Part shown: one piece after another, positions 19,884 to 29,623 of the stretch
How the letters are laid out: each line of letters starts with the position of its first letter
Position numbering within the stretch: position 1 is the stretch's first letter
Source: Paracoccus aestuariivivens
Lineage (GTDB): Bacteria; Pseudomonadota; Alphaproteobacteria; Rhodobacterales; Rhodobacteraceae
Assembly (NCBI RefSeq): GCF_009711225.1
Contig: NZ_WMIE01000003.1
Location: forward strand, 124,001 to 188,000
Reading direction: 5' to 3'
Length of the DNA stretch: 64,000 nt
The notes under the pieces: model-generated
The model's input: the letters and a program-made list of their open reading frames with translations, nothing else
What the model was told of the DNA's origin: nothing
Database searches by the model: none
Made by a program: the position numbers and the translations under genes

Positions 19884-22064
19884 ATGATGTATCCTTTGCG
19901 CGACAGGGTTCTGGGGCCATTAGTGGCCCTTTCGCTGGCTTTTGGCCTGACGACGGCCCATGCCGAGGATCTGGGCGCCATCACGCGGGCCTTGGCCGCG
20001 TCCGGTGCGCGCGATTGGGCGGATGCGCAAAGCTATGCCCAGAAATCCGGTCCGATGGCCGAGGCGCTGGTCCAGTGGCAACGCCTGCGAGCGGGGCAGG
20101 GCAACTGGCCGGAATATCTGGCCTTTGCGCGCGCTCATCGGGATTGGCCGGGGATGGCGCTGTTCTACAAGCGCGGCGATGCCCTGCTGCGCGCCGATCT
20201 ACCCGCTGCCGATGTGATCGACTGGTTCGGAGCGCGTCGGCCAGAAACGATGAACGGGGCCAAGGCGCTGATTTCCGCCCTGAATGTGACCGACCCAGAC
20301 GCAGCCAAAGCCGAGATCGCGCGCTTCTGGACCAGCCAGCCGCTGACCGAACCTGAAAGCGACAATTTCGTCGCCTTGTACGGCGCGGATCTGACATCGC
20401 TGCATGATGCACGGCTGTCGAATTTGCTGGATCAGGGCGAATGGCAGGCGGCGCAGATCGTCCTGCCTCTGGCCTCGTCGGATGCACAGGGAATTGCGCG
20501 GGCGCGGATCGCCTTGCAATCCGGTGCAGCAGGCGTCGACAGCTTGATCCTTGCCTTGCCCGAGGCATTGCGCGCCGATGCCGGATTGGCGGTTGACCGG
20601 TTCCGTTGGCGGGTTCGCGCGAAGATGCCCGAATTGGCCCGCGATCTGATGCTCGAACGCTCGACGGGCGCCGAGGCCCTGCGCGATCCGTCCCTATGGG
20701 CCGACAAGCGCGCCGATTACGCGCGAGAGGCGATGCGGGCGGGCGATTGGGCCTTGGCCGAGAAACTGGCCGCGCCGCATTTCATGCCCGAAGGCGGCGA
20801 GCCTTTCATCGACCTGGAATGGCTTGCGGGCTTCGCGGCGCTGAAACAGGGCGCGAATGATCGGGCCTTGCAGCATTTCCAGCGCCTGCAATCCGGTGTC
20901 AGTAGCCCGATTTCGCTGTCGAGATCGCTGTACTGGCAGGGCAGGGCGCATGAGGCGGCAGGACAAAAGGACGCAGCGCGCGGCGTCTATCTGCATGCCG
21001 CCAGTTGGCAGACAGCGTATTACGGCCAGCTTGCCGCCGAGAAATTGCGCCAGCCGATGCAGCCCGCTCTGGCAGTGCCCGGAGTGGCGCAGGATTCGCT
21101 GCCGGATTGGCGCGACAGCGATTTGCGTTACAATCCCGTCTGGCAAGCGGGCGTTTGGCTGCTGGCAGCGGGAGATGCGGATCAAGCGGCGCGCTTCTTC
21201 CTGCATCTGGCCGAAACCGCGCCGCCCGAGGATATCGGCCGCATGGCGCGGTTGATGCTCGAGGTCCATCGTCCGTGGTTCGCGCTGCGTCTGGCCAAGG
21301 CCGCGGCCGCCAAGGGGGTGATCTATCCCGCTGCCTATTTCCCATTGACGGGACTTGAAACCAAGCCCTTGGGTCTGCCGCCCGAACTGGTCATGTCGAT
21401 CGCGCGGCGTGAAAGCGAGTTCAATCATACCGTCTCGTCGCATGTCGGAGCGTTGGGCCTGATGCAGGTCATGCCCGACACGGCCCGCGCGATGGCCCGC
21501 AAATTGGGCGAGCCTTTCGACCGGACCCGTCTAACCAGGGACGCGGCCTATAACGCCAGACTTGGCTCGGCCTATCTGGACGGGTTGCGTGAGCGGTTCG
21601 GGATTTCCATTGCTCTGGTCAGTTCGGGTTATAACGCAGGTCCGGGACGACCCGCACGCTGGCTGAACGATTTCGGTGATCTGCGCAAATCGGCCGATCC
21701 GATCGACTGGGTCGAGATGATCCCCTTTGACGAAACCCGCAATTACGTCATGCGTGTCGCCGAGGCTTTGCCGATCTATCGCGCCCGCATCATGGGGCGC
21801 ACTGCTCCCATTGTTCCCAGCTTCGACCTGACCGGCGGCGGGATGATGCCCGTGCCGCCGCAACCGGCAATCCGGCTGGCCTATTCGAACCGGCCGCCGA
21901 TGTCGGTGCGGACCTTGGTTCATTACGCTGCCGGAGGTGTGCTGGCCGAGGTTCTGCGTCCGTCGCCGGTCGTCGAGGAGGTCCGCGCCGCAGCCAGCGA
22001 TCCCTCAGCGTCGGCTATCGGCCCCGCGCAGCCCGCTCACGCTGGCGCGACCGCCACCAGGTAA
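19884..22064 (+). CDS. Soluble lytic murein transglycosylase (Slt family)
   Basis: About 726 residues. Signal peptide ([18 protein letters not shown]) is followed by a long helical superhelix (U/L-domain type, ~25-480) and the SLT catalytic domain from [16 protein letters not shown]; the catalytic Glu is residue 510 in RRESEF, followed by [13 protein letters not shown] and [15 protein letters not shown]. It cuts peptidoglycan to 1,6-anhydro-muropeptides in the periplasm. ATG at 19884 (or 19887) is chosen because it opens directly on the signal peptide; a TTG at 19848 is in frame. The 3' end overlaps the convergent permease gene by 50 bases. Confidence 0.92.
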   Translation: MMYPLRDRVLGPLVALSLAFGLTTAHAEDLGAITRALAASGARDWADAQSYAQKSGPMAEALVQWQRLRAGQGNWPEYLAFARAHRDWPGMALFYKRGDALLRADLPAADVIDWFGARRPETMNGAKALISALNVTDPDAAKAEIARFWTSQPLTEPESDNFVALYGADLTSLHDARLSNLLDQGEWQAAQIVLPLASSDAQGIARARIALQSGAAGVDSLILALPEALRADAGLAVDRFRWRVRAKMPELARDLMLERSTGAEALRDPSLWADKRADYAREAMRAGDWALAEKLAAPHFMPEGGEPFIDLEWLAGFAALKQGANDRALQHFQRLQSGVSSPISLSRSLYWQGRAHEAAGQKDAARGVYLHAASWQTAYYGQLAAEKLRQPMQPALAVPGVAQDSLPDWRDSDLRYNPVWQAGVWLLAAGDADQAARFFLHLAETAPPEDIGRMARLMLEVHRPWFALRLAKAAAAKGVIYPAAYFPLTGLETKPLGLPPELVMSIARRESEFNHTVSSHVGALGLMQVMPDTARAMARKLGEPFDRTRLTRDAAYNARLGSAYLDGLRERFGISIALVSSGYNAGPGRPARWLNDFGDLRKSADPIDWVEMIPFDETRNYVMRVAEALPIYRARIMGRTAPIVPSFDLTGGGMMPVPPQPAIRLAYSNRPPMSVRTLVHYAAGGVLAEVLRPSPVVEEVRAAASDPSASAIGPAQPAHAGATATR

Positions 22065-22968
22065 ACAGCCCCGCGCCGACCACGATCACGCCGCCTAGTG
22101 CGACGTTCGGGGCCAGTGTCTCGCCAAAGATCACGACGCCGAAAATGCTGACCCACACCAGTTGGGTATAGGAAAACGGCTGCAACGCCGAGGCCTCGGC
22201 CATTTCATAGGCTTTGATCAGCAGCATGTGACCCGCAGCCGCTCCGATGCAGAGCAACAGCAGCCAAGGCAGATCCCATGCGGCGATGGGCTGCCACTCT
22301 CGCAGGCCAAAGGGTGTGATGGCGATGGCACCGGCGACGGCTGTCCAGAAAAAGCTGACCATCGCGCCATCGTCTCGGGCAACGAGTCGTGTGAGCAGGC
22401 CGTAGAGCGCGAACATCACAGCGGCGAGGAAGGGCAGCGCAGCTTCGGCGGAAAAGACACCGCTGCCGGGTTTCAGCACGATGACGATGCCGGTAAAGCC
22501 GACGGCGACGGCGGCCCAGCGTCTCCAGCCGACCTTTTCGCCAAGGACAGGCCCCGACAGGGCCGAGATCAGCAGAGGGTAGCAGGCAAAGATGGCATGG
22601 GTGTTGATCAGGCCCAGCCGGACAAAGGCTTCGACCGTGACGATCACCTCGAAGGCCAGAAGCACGCCGCGAAAGATCTGGGTCCATGGCCGTTGTGTGC
22701 GGATCGCGGCGCGAATGCCGCCCGGCGCACGTGCGCAGAGCACCAGAACGAATGCGACGAAAAACCAATAGCGCAGGGTGATGACGAAGAAGGGGGAATA
22801 TGCCGCGCCCAGATGACGCGACATCCCGTCCATCATCGCAAAGATCAGGGCCGCGCCGCAGATCATCAGGATGGCCGTGCCCTGCTTGTCTTCGGCAGAG
22901 GCAGCCGAAACGGCAGCGGGCGATGCGGGCGGGGCCGTCGAAGGCCCCGTCTGGCTGTTCTCGGTCAT
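22015..22968 (-). CDS. EamA/DMT-superfamily permease
   Basis: A 317-residue protein with about ten membrane helices in two EamA repeats, e.g. TAILMICGAALIFAMMDGMS, VIVTVEAFVRLGLINTHAIF, WAAVAVGFTGIVIVLKPG and [13 protein letters not shown]. The first ~30 residues are Ala/Ser/Pro-rich and hydrophilic. It exports or imports a small metabolite, unknown. The ATG at 22968 is preferred to a TTG at 22977. It converges with the transglycosylase gene with a 50-base overlap, so the two transcripts are antisense at their ends. Confidence 0.85.
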   Translation of the reverse strand: MTENSQTGPSTAPPASPAAVSAASAEDKQGTAILMICGAALIFAMMDGMSRHLGAAYSPFFVITLRYWFFVAFVLVLCARAPGGIRAAIRTQRPWTQIFRGVLLAFEVIVTVEAFVRLGLINTHAIFACYPLLISALSGPVLGEKVGWRRWAAVAVGFTGIVIVLKPGSGVFSAEAALPFLAAVMFALYGLLTRLVARDDGAMVSFFWTAVAGAIAITPFGLREWQPIAAWDLPWLLLLCIGAAAGHMLLIKAYEMAEASALQPFSYTQLVWVSIFGVVIFGETLAPNVALGGVIVVGAGLFTWWRSRQRERAARGR

Positions 22969-23027
22969 GGCGGGCAATCCTCTGGTATGGAAGCCATGCG
23001 CCCGACCGGCAGAAAGGTCAACCGACC

Positions 23028-23816
23028 TTAGTCGCGGCTACGGATGATTTCCGCGAAGGGTTCGAAAAGCTGTGCATTGCCGGCAACGATCGAGCCCGAT
23101 TCGATGGGGTTTTCTTCCGAACGGATCGACTCGACAAAGCCGCCGGCTTCTTTGACCAGCAAGATACCGGCCGCGACGTCCCACGACTTGATGCCCCGTT
23201 CCCAGTAGCCGTCGAAGCGACCCGAAGCCACATAGGCCAGATCCAGCGAGGCAGCACCCCAGCGGCGCACGCCAGCGGTGACCGGCATCAGGCGGCTCAG
23301 GTCGCGAATGGTGGCGGGCAGAGTGCCTCGGCCACCAAAGGGAACGCCGGTGGCAAAAATCGATTCGATCATCTGACGGCGGCCAGAAACACGGATACGG
23401 CGATCATTGACGAACGCGCCATCGCCTTTCTCGGCGGTGAACATTTCGTCTTTGGCTGCGTCATAGACCACGGCGGCGACGATTTCGCCCTTGTATTCCA
23501 GCGCGATGCTGACGGCCCAATGCGGCAGGCCATGCAAGAAGTTGGTCGTCCCGTCCAGCGGGTCGACGATCCAGCGGCGGGTGGGGTCTTCTCCGGCCTC
23601 TTCGCCGGTTTCCTCGCCGATCCAGCCGTAATTCGGGCGGGCACCGCGCAGGTCTTCCTTGATGATACGCTCGGCCTCGCGGTCGGCGCGGGTGACGAAA
23701 TCACCGGCGCCCTTGACGCTGACCTGAAGGTTTTCGACCTCGCGGAAATCTTTGACGAGGCTACGGCCCGCCTTACGCGCGGCCTTGATCATGATGTTGA
23801 GATTGGCGCTGGCCAT
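23028..23816 (-). CDS. suhB: Inositol monophosphatase family protein
   Basis: A 262-residue protein. Metal-binding motifs are in order: IGEETGEEAG (first acidic ligands), WIVDPLDGTTNFLHG (DPLDGT signature) and SWDVAAGILLVKEAGG near the C-terminus. This is the SuhB/IMPase family: Mg-dependent hydrolysis of inositol-1-phosphate; in E. coli SuhB also joins rRNA antitermination. The ATG at 23816 starts MASANLNIMIKAARKAG, the usual family start. Single gene with no coupled neighbour. Confidence 0.9.
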   Translation of the reverse strand: MASANLNIMIKAARKAGRSLVKDFREVENLQVSVKGAGDFVTRADREAERIIKEDLRGARPNYGWIGEETGEEAGEDPTRRWIVDPLDGTTNFLHGLPHWAVSIALEYKGEIVAAVVYDAAKDEMFTAEKGDGAFVNDRRIRVSGRRQMIESIFATGVPFGGRGTLPATIRDLSRLMPVTAGVRRWGAASLDLAYVASGRFDGYWERGIKSWDVAAGILLVKEAGGFVESIRSEENPIESGSIVAGNAQLFEPFAEIIRSRD

Positions 23817-23998
23817 GGCGTTACCTTTTATGGGATTGCCAAGCCTATTAGACAAAGAACCAAGGAAAGTGAAGCGGGGGTAAGGTATGGCCCCGCTGCA
23901 AGGGTCGCACCGACGATCTGGCGCGGTTTTCGGGTCTGCACTTGCGGCAGCAGTTTCGCGGCTTAATTCATTCCTGCAGCATCAGCAGGAGCACCCTC

Positions 23999-25123
23999 AT
24001 GCCCCAATCCAAGCTATTCGAGCCGATCACCATCGGCGACGCGACATTCGCTAACCGCATCGTCATCGCGCCCATGTGCCAATACTCGGCGGTTGACGGG
24101 AATATGACCGATTGGCACCTGATCCATCTGGGCAATCTGGCGCAATCCGGAGCAGGGGCCCTGACCATCGAGGCGACCGCCGTTCTTCCCGAAGGTCGTA
24201 TCAGCTATGCCGATGTCGGTTTGTGGGACGACGGGACCGAGGCCGCGATCGACCGTGTGCTGAAAAGCATCCGAGCGTGGTCCGATATGCCCATCGCGAT
24301 CCAGTTGGCCCATGCGGGGCGCAAAGCCTCGACCGCGAAGCCATGGGAGGGCGGTGGCCAGATCGCACCGACAGCCGAGAATGGCTGGCAGACGGTATCT
24401 GCCTCGGATCTGCCATTTGCGACCAGCGACAATGCGCCGGTGGCGTTGGACAAGGACGGGCTTGTGCGCGTGCGCGAGGCATTTGCCGAAGCGGCGCGAC
24501 GCTCGGTCCGGCTGGGAATCGACGCGATCCAGATCCATGCCGCGCATGGCTATCTTCTGCACCAGTTCCTATCGCCGTTGTCCAACAAACGGACGGATGA
24601 ATATGGCGGCAGTCTTGAGAACCGTATGCGCTTCCCGATCGAGGTCTTCGAGGCGGTGAAAGCTGCGGTTCCCGAGGGATATCCTGTGACCGTACGCCTG
24701 TCAGGCACCGATTGGGTCGACAGCGCCGAATGGCAAGAGGGCGGCTGGGACAGCGAAAGCACCGTCGCGATCTCGAAAGAGCTTGAGGCCCGTGGCTGCC
24801 ATGCGATCCACGTTTCCAGCGGCGGACTGGACCCGCGGCAGAAGATTCCGGTCGGCCCGAACTATCAGGTGCCGCTGGCCCGTGCCGTGAAGCAAGCGGT
24901 GTCGATCCCCGTCATTGCCGTCGGCCTGATCACCGAAGCGCAGCAGGCCGAGGCCATCATCTCGACCGGCGATGCCGATATGGTCGCGGTCGCGCGGACC
25001 GTGCTTTACGATCCGCGCTGGCCTTGGCACGTCGCGGCCGAGCTTGGGGCAAGCGTCAAAGCCTCGCCGCAATACCTGCGTTGCCAGCCCTCGACGCTGA
25101 AATCGCTGTTCAAAACGGCATGA
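23999..25123 (+). CDS. YqjM-type old yellow enzyme (NADPH:flavin oxidoreductase)
   Basis: A 374-residue TIM-barrel flavoprotein. Cys27 and Tyr29 in APMCQYSA mark the thermophilic-like (YqjM/XenA) class; HAGRKAS and HAAHGYLLHQFLSPLSNKR give the substrate-binding His pair and the C-terminal FMN phosphate site is ITEAQQAEAIISTG. These enzymes reduce activated C=C bonds and nitro compounds with NADPH, using FMN, often in detoxification. The ATG at 23999 is used; upstream in-frame sequence is not conserved. A strong hairpin follows at 25132-25157. Confidence 0.9.
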   Translation: MPQSKLFEPITIGDATFANRIVIAPMCQYSAVDGNMTDWHLIHLGNLAQSGAGALTIEATAVLPEGRISYADVGLWDDGTEAAIDRVLKSIRAWSDMPIAIQLAHAGRKASTAKPWEGGGQIAPTAENGWQTVSASDLPFATSDNAPVALDKDGLVRVREAFAEAARRSVRLGIDAIQIHAAHGYLLHQFLSPLSNKRTDEYGGSLENRMRFPIEVFEAVKAAVPEGYPVTVRLSGTDWVDSAEWQEGGWDSESTVAISKELEARGCHAIHVSSGGLDPRQKIPVGPNYQVPLARAVKQAVSIPVIAVGLITEAQQAEAIISTGDADMVAVARTVLYDPRWPWHVAAELGASVKASPQYLRCQPSTLKSLFKTA

Positions 25124-25131
25124 TGAACGGT

Positions 25132-25157
25132 GCGGGTCGGGGTTGGCCCTGACCCGC
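25132..25157 (+). terminator. Hairpin after the oxidoreductase gene
   Basis: A stem of about 11 bp: GCGGGTC (25132-25138) pairs with GACCCGC (25151-25157) and continues inward through GGGG/CCCT to loop TTGG. It starts nine bases after the stop codon. No T-run follows, so it may only stabilise the 3' end or act with Rho. Confidence 0.5.
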
Positions 25158-25284
25158 CCCCCGCAGGGTCGTGCAGGTCAGGGACTGCAAGTTAGTACGC
25201 GCCCAATCGGCATGAGCAGTTGTTCTTGCCAGACATATCGCTACAGTGGGGTGTCACTTTAACGGACAACAGCCGCCGACCCTG

Positions 25285-26010
25285 ATGATCGACGACATTT
25301 CCGACAAATCCGAGCCTCCGCGACGATGCGGGCCGGGCGAAGTCGAAACCGTCATCCCCGCATCCGAGGATGATCCCCCGCCGGAGCCCGGCCCCAGACG
25401 TCCAACGGCGCGCCAGAGCCTCTCGCAGCGCCTGACGGCACTTGCGCAAGACCCCGCTCGAGAGCGGATCGCGATGAGCGATCTGCTGGACCTGATGCCG
25501 GGGCAGGCGCTGGCCGCGTTGATCCTGATCTTTGCCGCGCCGAATGTCGTGCCTGCTCCGCCGGGGCTATCGGCCATTCTGGGCTGGCCGCTGATCTACC
25601 TGTCATGGCAGCAGATGACGGCGCAAAGGCCGTGGTTGCCACCGGTCATCGCGCGGCGCTCGATCTCGCGAACGGTCTTTGCGGGGTTGATGCGGCGGGT
25701 GACTCCGGTCCTTGCCGCGCTGGAGCGCATGTTGCGGCCAAGACTGGCCACCCTTGTCACGCCCCGTGCCGAGCAAGTGGTCGGTGCGTTCTGCCTTGTC
25801 CTGTCCGTTGTGCTTCTGCTGCCCGTACCGCTTGGTAACATGCCCCCCGCTTTGGCAATCAGCGTTATGATGCTGGGCCTGCTGGAACGGGACGGGCTGT
25901 GGACGGGCATCGGTGTCGTCCTTGGCATCGCCTCTTTTATCATCGCGGTGGGGGTCGTCTATGCGATGATCAAAGCCGTTATCTTTCTGTTGTCGCAAGC
26001 GTTGGTCTGA
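25285..26010 (+). CDS. ExoD-family exopolysaccharide synthesis membrane protein
   Basis: About 241 residues. A hydrophilic Pro/Glu-rich N-terminus (~1-45) precedes a cytoplasmic helix (LSQRLTALAQDPARERIAMS), then hydrophobic segments AALILIFAAPNVVPAPPG, GAFCLVLSVVLLLPVPLGN, ALAISVMMLGLLERDG and IGVVLGIASFIIAVGVVYAM. The pattern LLPVPLGNMPPALAI with DLLDLMPGQ is typical of ExoD (PF06055), first linked to succinoglycan and alkali sensitivity in rhizobia; the molecular role is unknown. ATG at 25285 is preferred, but a GTG at 25246 is in frame and cannot be excluded. Confidence 0.82.
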   Translation: MIDDISDKSEPPRRCGPGEVETVIPASEDDPPPEPGPRRPTARQSLSQRLTALAQDPARERIAMSDLLDLMPGQALAALILIFAAPNVVPAPPGLSAILGWPLIYLSWQQMTAQRPWLPPVIARRSISRTVFAGLMRRVTPVLAALERMLRPRLATLVTPRAEQVVGAFCLVLSVVLLLPVPLGNMPPALAISVMMLGLLERDGLWTGIGVVLGIASFIIAVGVVYAMIKAVIFLLSQALV

Positions 26011-26048
26011 CCATGCACGCGCATCCTTACCGGAACTGAGCTTCTTCC

Positions 26049-27329
26049 ATGTGGATCGAAATAACCATTGTCGTCCTTTTGACCCTGCTCAATGGCCTGT
26101 TGGCCATGTCCGAGCTGGCCATCGTCTCGTCGCGTACCGCGCGGTTGAAGGTGCAGGCGGATCGGGGCAATCGCGGAGCGGCAATCGCCATCCGGCTCGC
26201 CGAAGAGCCGGGACGTTTCCTGTCCTCGGTCCAGATCGGCATCACACTGGTCGGCGTGCTGTCGGGTGCCTTTTCGGGGGCGACATTGGGGGCGCGGCTT
26301 GCCAATGCGCTGCCGGCCTGGGGTGTTTCTCCGTCACTGGCACAGCCTTTGGGCATGGGCGGTGTCGTCGTGGCGATCACCTATCTGTCCCTGATCTTGG
26401 GCGAACTGGTTCCCAAGCAGATCGCGCTGCGCTCTCCCGAGACGGTCGCCATCCGCGTCGCGCCGCTGATGCTGGCCATCTCGCGGGTGGCCGCGCCGCT
26501 GGTCTGGTTGCTTGATCGCTCGGGTCGGCTGGTCCTGTCGCTGCTGGGCCAGACCGGCGAGGATGATCGTGGCATCTCGGACGAGGAAATCCGTCTTGTC
26601 ATTGCCGAGGCAGAAAATGCGGGCGTCATCCATCGCGCCGAAACCGAGATGATCGCGGGCGTAATGCGCATCGCCGACCGCAGCGCGCGTGGCTTGATGA
26701 CCCAGCGCCGCGATATTCCCGCGATCAATGTCAGCGACAGCTACGAAACGGTCGCGCTGAAGTTCAAGGAAGGCCACCGTACCCGTCTGCCCGTCAGCGA
26801 TGGCGGCGAGAACGAGATGATCGGCGTGGTGGCCAGCGCCGACCTGATCGCGATCAGCCCTCAGGATTACGACCTGCGTGCGCTGATGAAGCCCGCGCCG
26901 ATCATCCCCGAAACCATGGACGCCCCCGAGGTCATCAGCCGCCTGCGTGCCTCTCCGGGGCAGATGCTGTTGGTTTACGATGAATACGGCCATTTCGAGG
27001 GCGTGGTGACGCCGATGGATGTGCTTGAGGCGATCACCGGCGAATTCTCGGGTATGGACGACGACGAGCCCAAGCTGGTGCTGCGCGAGGATGGCAGCAT
27101 GCTGATCGCTGGCTGGATGCCGGTCGATGAATTCGCCGACCGTCTGAACGTGCCTCTGGCCGAAGATCACGACTATTCGACGGTCGCGGGGCTTGTGCTG
27201 GATCTGGCGGGCCAGATTCCGCAGGTCGGCGAAGTGGTCGAATGGGACGGCTGGCGGATCGAGGTCGTCGATCTTGACGGACGGCGGATCGACAAACTTC
27301 TGGTCTCGCGTGTAGGGGTGGTGGCTTAA
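26049..27329 (+). CDS. CNNM/CBS-domain membrane protein (hemolysin C/CorC-like)
   Basis: A 426-residue protein. N-terminal CNNM (DUF21) membrane domain (residues ~1-190; TLLNGLLAMSELAIVSSR, LILGELVPKQIALRSPE), then two CBS motifs (~205-330; TQRRDIPAINVSDS, YDEYGHFEGVVTPMDVLEAI) and a C-terminal CorC/HlyC transporter-associated domain (~345-425; DYSTVAGLVLDLAGQIP). Related proteins (YtfL, CorB) act in Mg2+ or Co2+ efflux or polyamine export; the hemolysin label is historical. It is 38 bases after exoD and ends 41 bases before oxyR. Confidence 0.88.
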   Translation: MWIEITIVVLLTLLNGLLAMSELAIVSSRTARLKVQADRGNRGAAIAIRLAEEPGRFLSSVQIGITLVGVLSGAFSGATLGARLANALPAWGVSPSLAQPLGMGGVVVAITYLSLILGELVPKQIALRSPETVAIRVAPLMLAISRVAAPLVWLLDRSGRLVLSLLGQTGEDDRGISDEEIRLVIAEAENAGVIHRAETEMIAGVMRIADRSARGLMTQRRDIPAINVSDSYETVALKFKEGHRTRLPVSDGGENEMIGVVASADLIAISPQDYDLRALMKPAPIIPETMDAPEVISRLRASPGQMLLVYDEYGHFEGVVTPMDVLEAITGEFSGMDDDEPKLVLREDGSMLIAGWMPVDEFADRLNVPLAEDHDYSTVAGLVLDLAGQIPQVGEVVEWDGWRIEVVDLDGRRIDKLLVSRVGVVA

Positions 27330-27370
27330 TCAGGGGTTTTCATTGCGGCGCATCGTGATAATCATGCGTT

Positions 27371-28294
27371 ATGAATTTCACCTTGCGCCAAATCACCTAT
27401 TTCCTTGCCGTCGCTCGTCTGCGCAATTTCGGGCGAGCGGCCGAAACCTCGAATGTCTCGCAACCGGGGCTGTCCAGCCAGATCGCCCAACTCGAGGCGC
27501 GTCTGGGCGGTGCATTGTTCGAGCGGGGCGCGGGCACGGGGCCGGTGCGGCTGACCGCTCTGGGCGACCGGCTTTTGCCCATAGCGCAAGAGTTGATGGA
27601 TACGGCCCAGCGTTTGCAGGCGGTGGCGCGTGCCGGACATACGCCTTTGTCGGGAAAGCTGCGACTTGCGATTATTCCGACAGTTGCGCCCTATCTGATC
27701 CCGCATCTGATCCCCGTGCTGCGGCAAAGCCATCCGGCGCTGGATCTGGAACTGCACGAGGTTGTCACCGACGAACTGGTCGCGGGGGTGATCAGCCATC
27801 GTTTCGATGCGGCCTTGATGGCATTGCCCGTCGTCGAAGCCGGAATCATGGCCCAACCTGTCCTGCGCGACGAATTCCTGATTGCGGTCTCCGAGGATGA
27901 TACCACATTCCTGTCCGGTCCCGCCAAACCAGAAAGCATCGCCGCCGAGCGGCTTTTGCTGCTGGCGGACGGGCATTGCCTGCGCGATCAGGCGCTAGAG
28001 GTTTGCGGCATGCGGAACCCGCGCCGGAAGGTCAATCTTGAGGCGGCGTCGATGGCGACCCTGATGCGGATGGTGTCGAGCGGTCTGGGGATGACGCTGA
28101 TTCCGCGTATCGCCCTTGCGGACGAAAATCACGACGGCCGTTTGCGCGTCGTCCCCTTTGCCGAGCCTCAGCCTTCGCGCGATCTGGCGGTGGTCTGGCG
28201 GCGCAATGCCGATGCGGGAACCGATGCGCGGGCGCTGGCCGAGGTGATCCGCGGCCTTGCACCCGCGCTGGGGGTTCGGGCGCTTAACGTTTGA
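27371..28294 (+). CDS. oxyR: OxyR, hydrogen peroxide-sensing LysR regulator
   Basis: A 307-residue LysR-type regulator. The N-terminal winged helix (LRQITYFLAVARLRNFGRAA; NVSQPGLSSQIAQLEARLG) is followed by the effector domain. What makes it OxyR is GHCLRDQALEVC: Cys203 and Cys212, nine residues apart, exactly the spacing of the E. coli redox pair Cys199/Cys208. Oxidation to the disulfide would activate catalase and peroxide-defence genes. A GATAAT hexamer at 27357-27362 lies only nine bases before the ATG, so the transcript could have almost no leader. Its 3' end overlaps the convergent tonB gene by 11 bases. Confidence 0.88.
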   Translation: MNFTLRQITYFLAVARLRNFGRAAETSNVSQPGLSSQIAQLEARLGGALFERGAGTGPVRLTALGDRLLPIAQELMDTAQRLQAVARAGHTPLSGKLRLAIIPTVAPYLIPHLIPVLRQSHPALDLELHEVVTDELVAGVISHRFDAALMALPVVEAGIMAQPVLRDEFLIAVSEDDTTFLSGPAKPESIAAERLLLLADGHCLRDQALEVCGMRNPRRKVNLEAASMATLMRMVSSGLGMTLIPRIALADENHDGRLRVVPFAEPQPSRDLAVVWRRNADAGTDARALAEVIRGLAPALGVRALNV

Positions 28295-29135
28295 TCGTCA
28301 CCGGAAGTGTCATGGCGATCGCTTGTCCTGACGGTGGCGCGGGCATTCTGGGTAGTCGGGCCACCTGACGGGACAATGCCGCGTCGGTTTGCGCATCGCC
28401 GGTCGATCCTGCCAGCCTGCCCCCTGAAACACTGCCATTCGCATTGATGGTAAACCGCAACGTTACGGTGACGCCACCTTGCCGAACCCTCGCCCGCATC
28501 ATGTGTCGGCCGACGATGGAATTGACCTTGGCCGTCCAGTTGGCCTCGGCCTTTGCGGAAGGTTTTGCACCTTGGGCCGGAGCCGCCGAGCGGTTCGATT
28601 GTTGGGCGCGGACCGTGGTCGTAGCCTTGCGCTCGGGCTGTTCTTCCTTGGCAACTTCTTTTTTCTTCTCGACCTTTTTCGGCTCGGGCTCTTTCTGGGC
28701 GATCTTGGGTTCTGGCTCAGGTTCGGGAGGCTCGGGACGCGGCTTGGGACGAACGGAATTCTGCAGCACCACGGCATCCGCGGGCGGCGGGAACAACGTG
28801 CTCATGTCCGGTAGCGGTTCAAGCTCGGGCAGGGGCTGATCCATGACGAAATCAGGTGCGGGTTCGGGCTCCGGCTCCGGCTCCGGTTCGGGTTCCGGCT
28901 CGGGTTCAGGTTCCGGCGCGGCCTCGGCCATTTCGGGGGCCTCGGCTTCGTCCGGCGGCGCAGCGGCCTCGGGCATCGGGGCAAGCTCGACAAAGACAGG
29001 ATCGGGCAGACCGGGGGGCGCAGCGGCCTCGGCGCGGTGCAAGATCCACAGCGCGCCGCCCAGATGCGCGGCCAGCACGACGACAGCCGCCGAACCCCAA
29101 AGTGCGCCGTCGCGGATCACCCCCCGCGCGCTCAT
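28284..29135 (-). CDS. tonB: TonB-family energy transducer
   Basis: A 283-residue protein. One N-terminal membrane helix (~12-33; GSAAVVVLAAHLGGALWI, including the His that is conserved in TonB), then a long Pro-Glu repeat (about 74-93) and Lys-Pro-rich segments forming the periplasmic spanning rod, and a C-terminal TonB domain (~205-283; VRQGGVTVTLRFTINANGSV ... AIAMTLPVTIKR). It transfers the proton-motive force from ExbBD to outer-membrane siderophore or haem receptors; no receptor gene is present in this window. ATG overlaps the exbD stop by four bases. Confidence 0.92.
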   Translation of the reverse strand: MSARGVIRDGALWGSAAVVVLAAHLGGALWILHRAEAAAPPGLPDPVFVELAPMPEAAAPPDEAEAPEMAEAAPEPEPEPEPEPEPEPEPEPAPDFVMDQPLPELEPLPDMSTLFPPPADAVVLQNSVRPKPRPEPPEPEPEPKIAQKEPEPKKVEKKKEVAKEEQPERKATTTVRAQQSNRSAAPAQGAKPSAKAEANWTAKVNSIVGRHMMRARVRQGGVTVTLRFTINANGSVSGGRLAGSTGDAQTDAALSRQVARLPRMPAPPSGQAIAMTLPVTIKR

Positions 29136-29620
29136 GGCTGGGCCGCCGGGGCAGGGGCCGCAGGCGCAGCGGCGGTAGGGGCCGGAACCGCACCGGGCGC
29201 GGCGGCGGTTGTTTCCAGACCGACCAGCGCGATCTTCAGATAGCCGGTCTCGCGCAGGGTGTTCATCACGCCCATCAGATCGCCATAGGTCACGGCCTTG
29301 TCGGCACGCAGGAAGATGCGCTTCTCGCGATCATTATCGGTAGCAGCGGCAAGCGCCGCGGCCAGACCGCCCTCGGGGATGTCGTCATTGCCAAGGGCCA
29401 GCGTCAGGTCGGGCTTCACCGTGACCCAGACCGGCTGGTCGGGTCGCTGTGCGGGGGTCGCGTTCGAGACGGGCAGATCCACGTTCACATCGACCGTCGC
29501 CAAGGGCGCTGCCACCATGAAGATGATCAGCAGCACCAGCATCACGTCGATAAAGGGCGTGACGTTGATCTCGTGGTTCTCGACCAGATCGTCGCCGGAT
29601 TCGCGAATACCGCCAGCCAT
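29132..29620 (-). CDS. exbD: ExbD, biopolymer transport protein
   Basis: A 162-residue protein. The membrane helix carries the proton-carrying Asp in NVTPFIDVMLVLLIIFMVAAP, preceded by the cytoplasmic NHEINVTP turn, and the periplasmic domain shows EKRIFLRADKAVTYGDLMGVM. The C-terminus ends in an unusual Ala/Pro-rich tail of ~25 residues. With ExbB it forms the motor for TonB. It starts three bases after exbB and overlaps tonB by four, so the three genes form a single unit. Confidence 0.94.
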   Translation of the reverse strand: MAGGIRESGDDLVENHEINVTPFIDVMLVLLIIFMVAAPLATVDVNVDLPVSNATPAQRPDQPVWVTVKPDLTLALGNDDIPEGGLAAALAAATDNDREKRIFLRADKAVTYGDLMGVMNTLRETGYLKIALVGLETTAAAPGAVPAPTAAAPAAPAPAAQP

Positions 29621-29623
29621 GGA

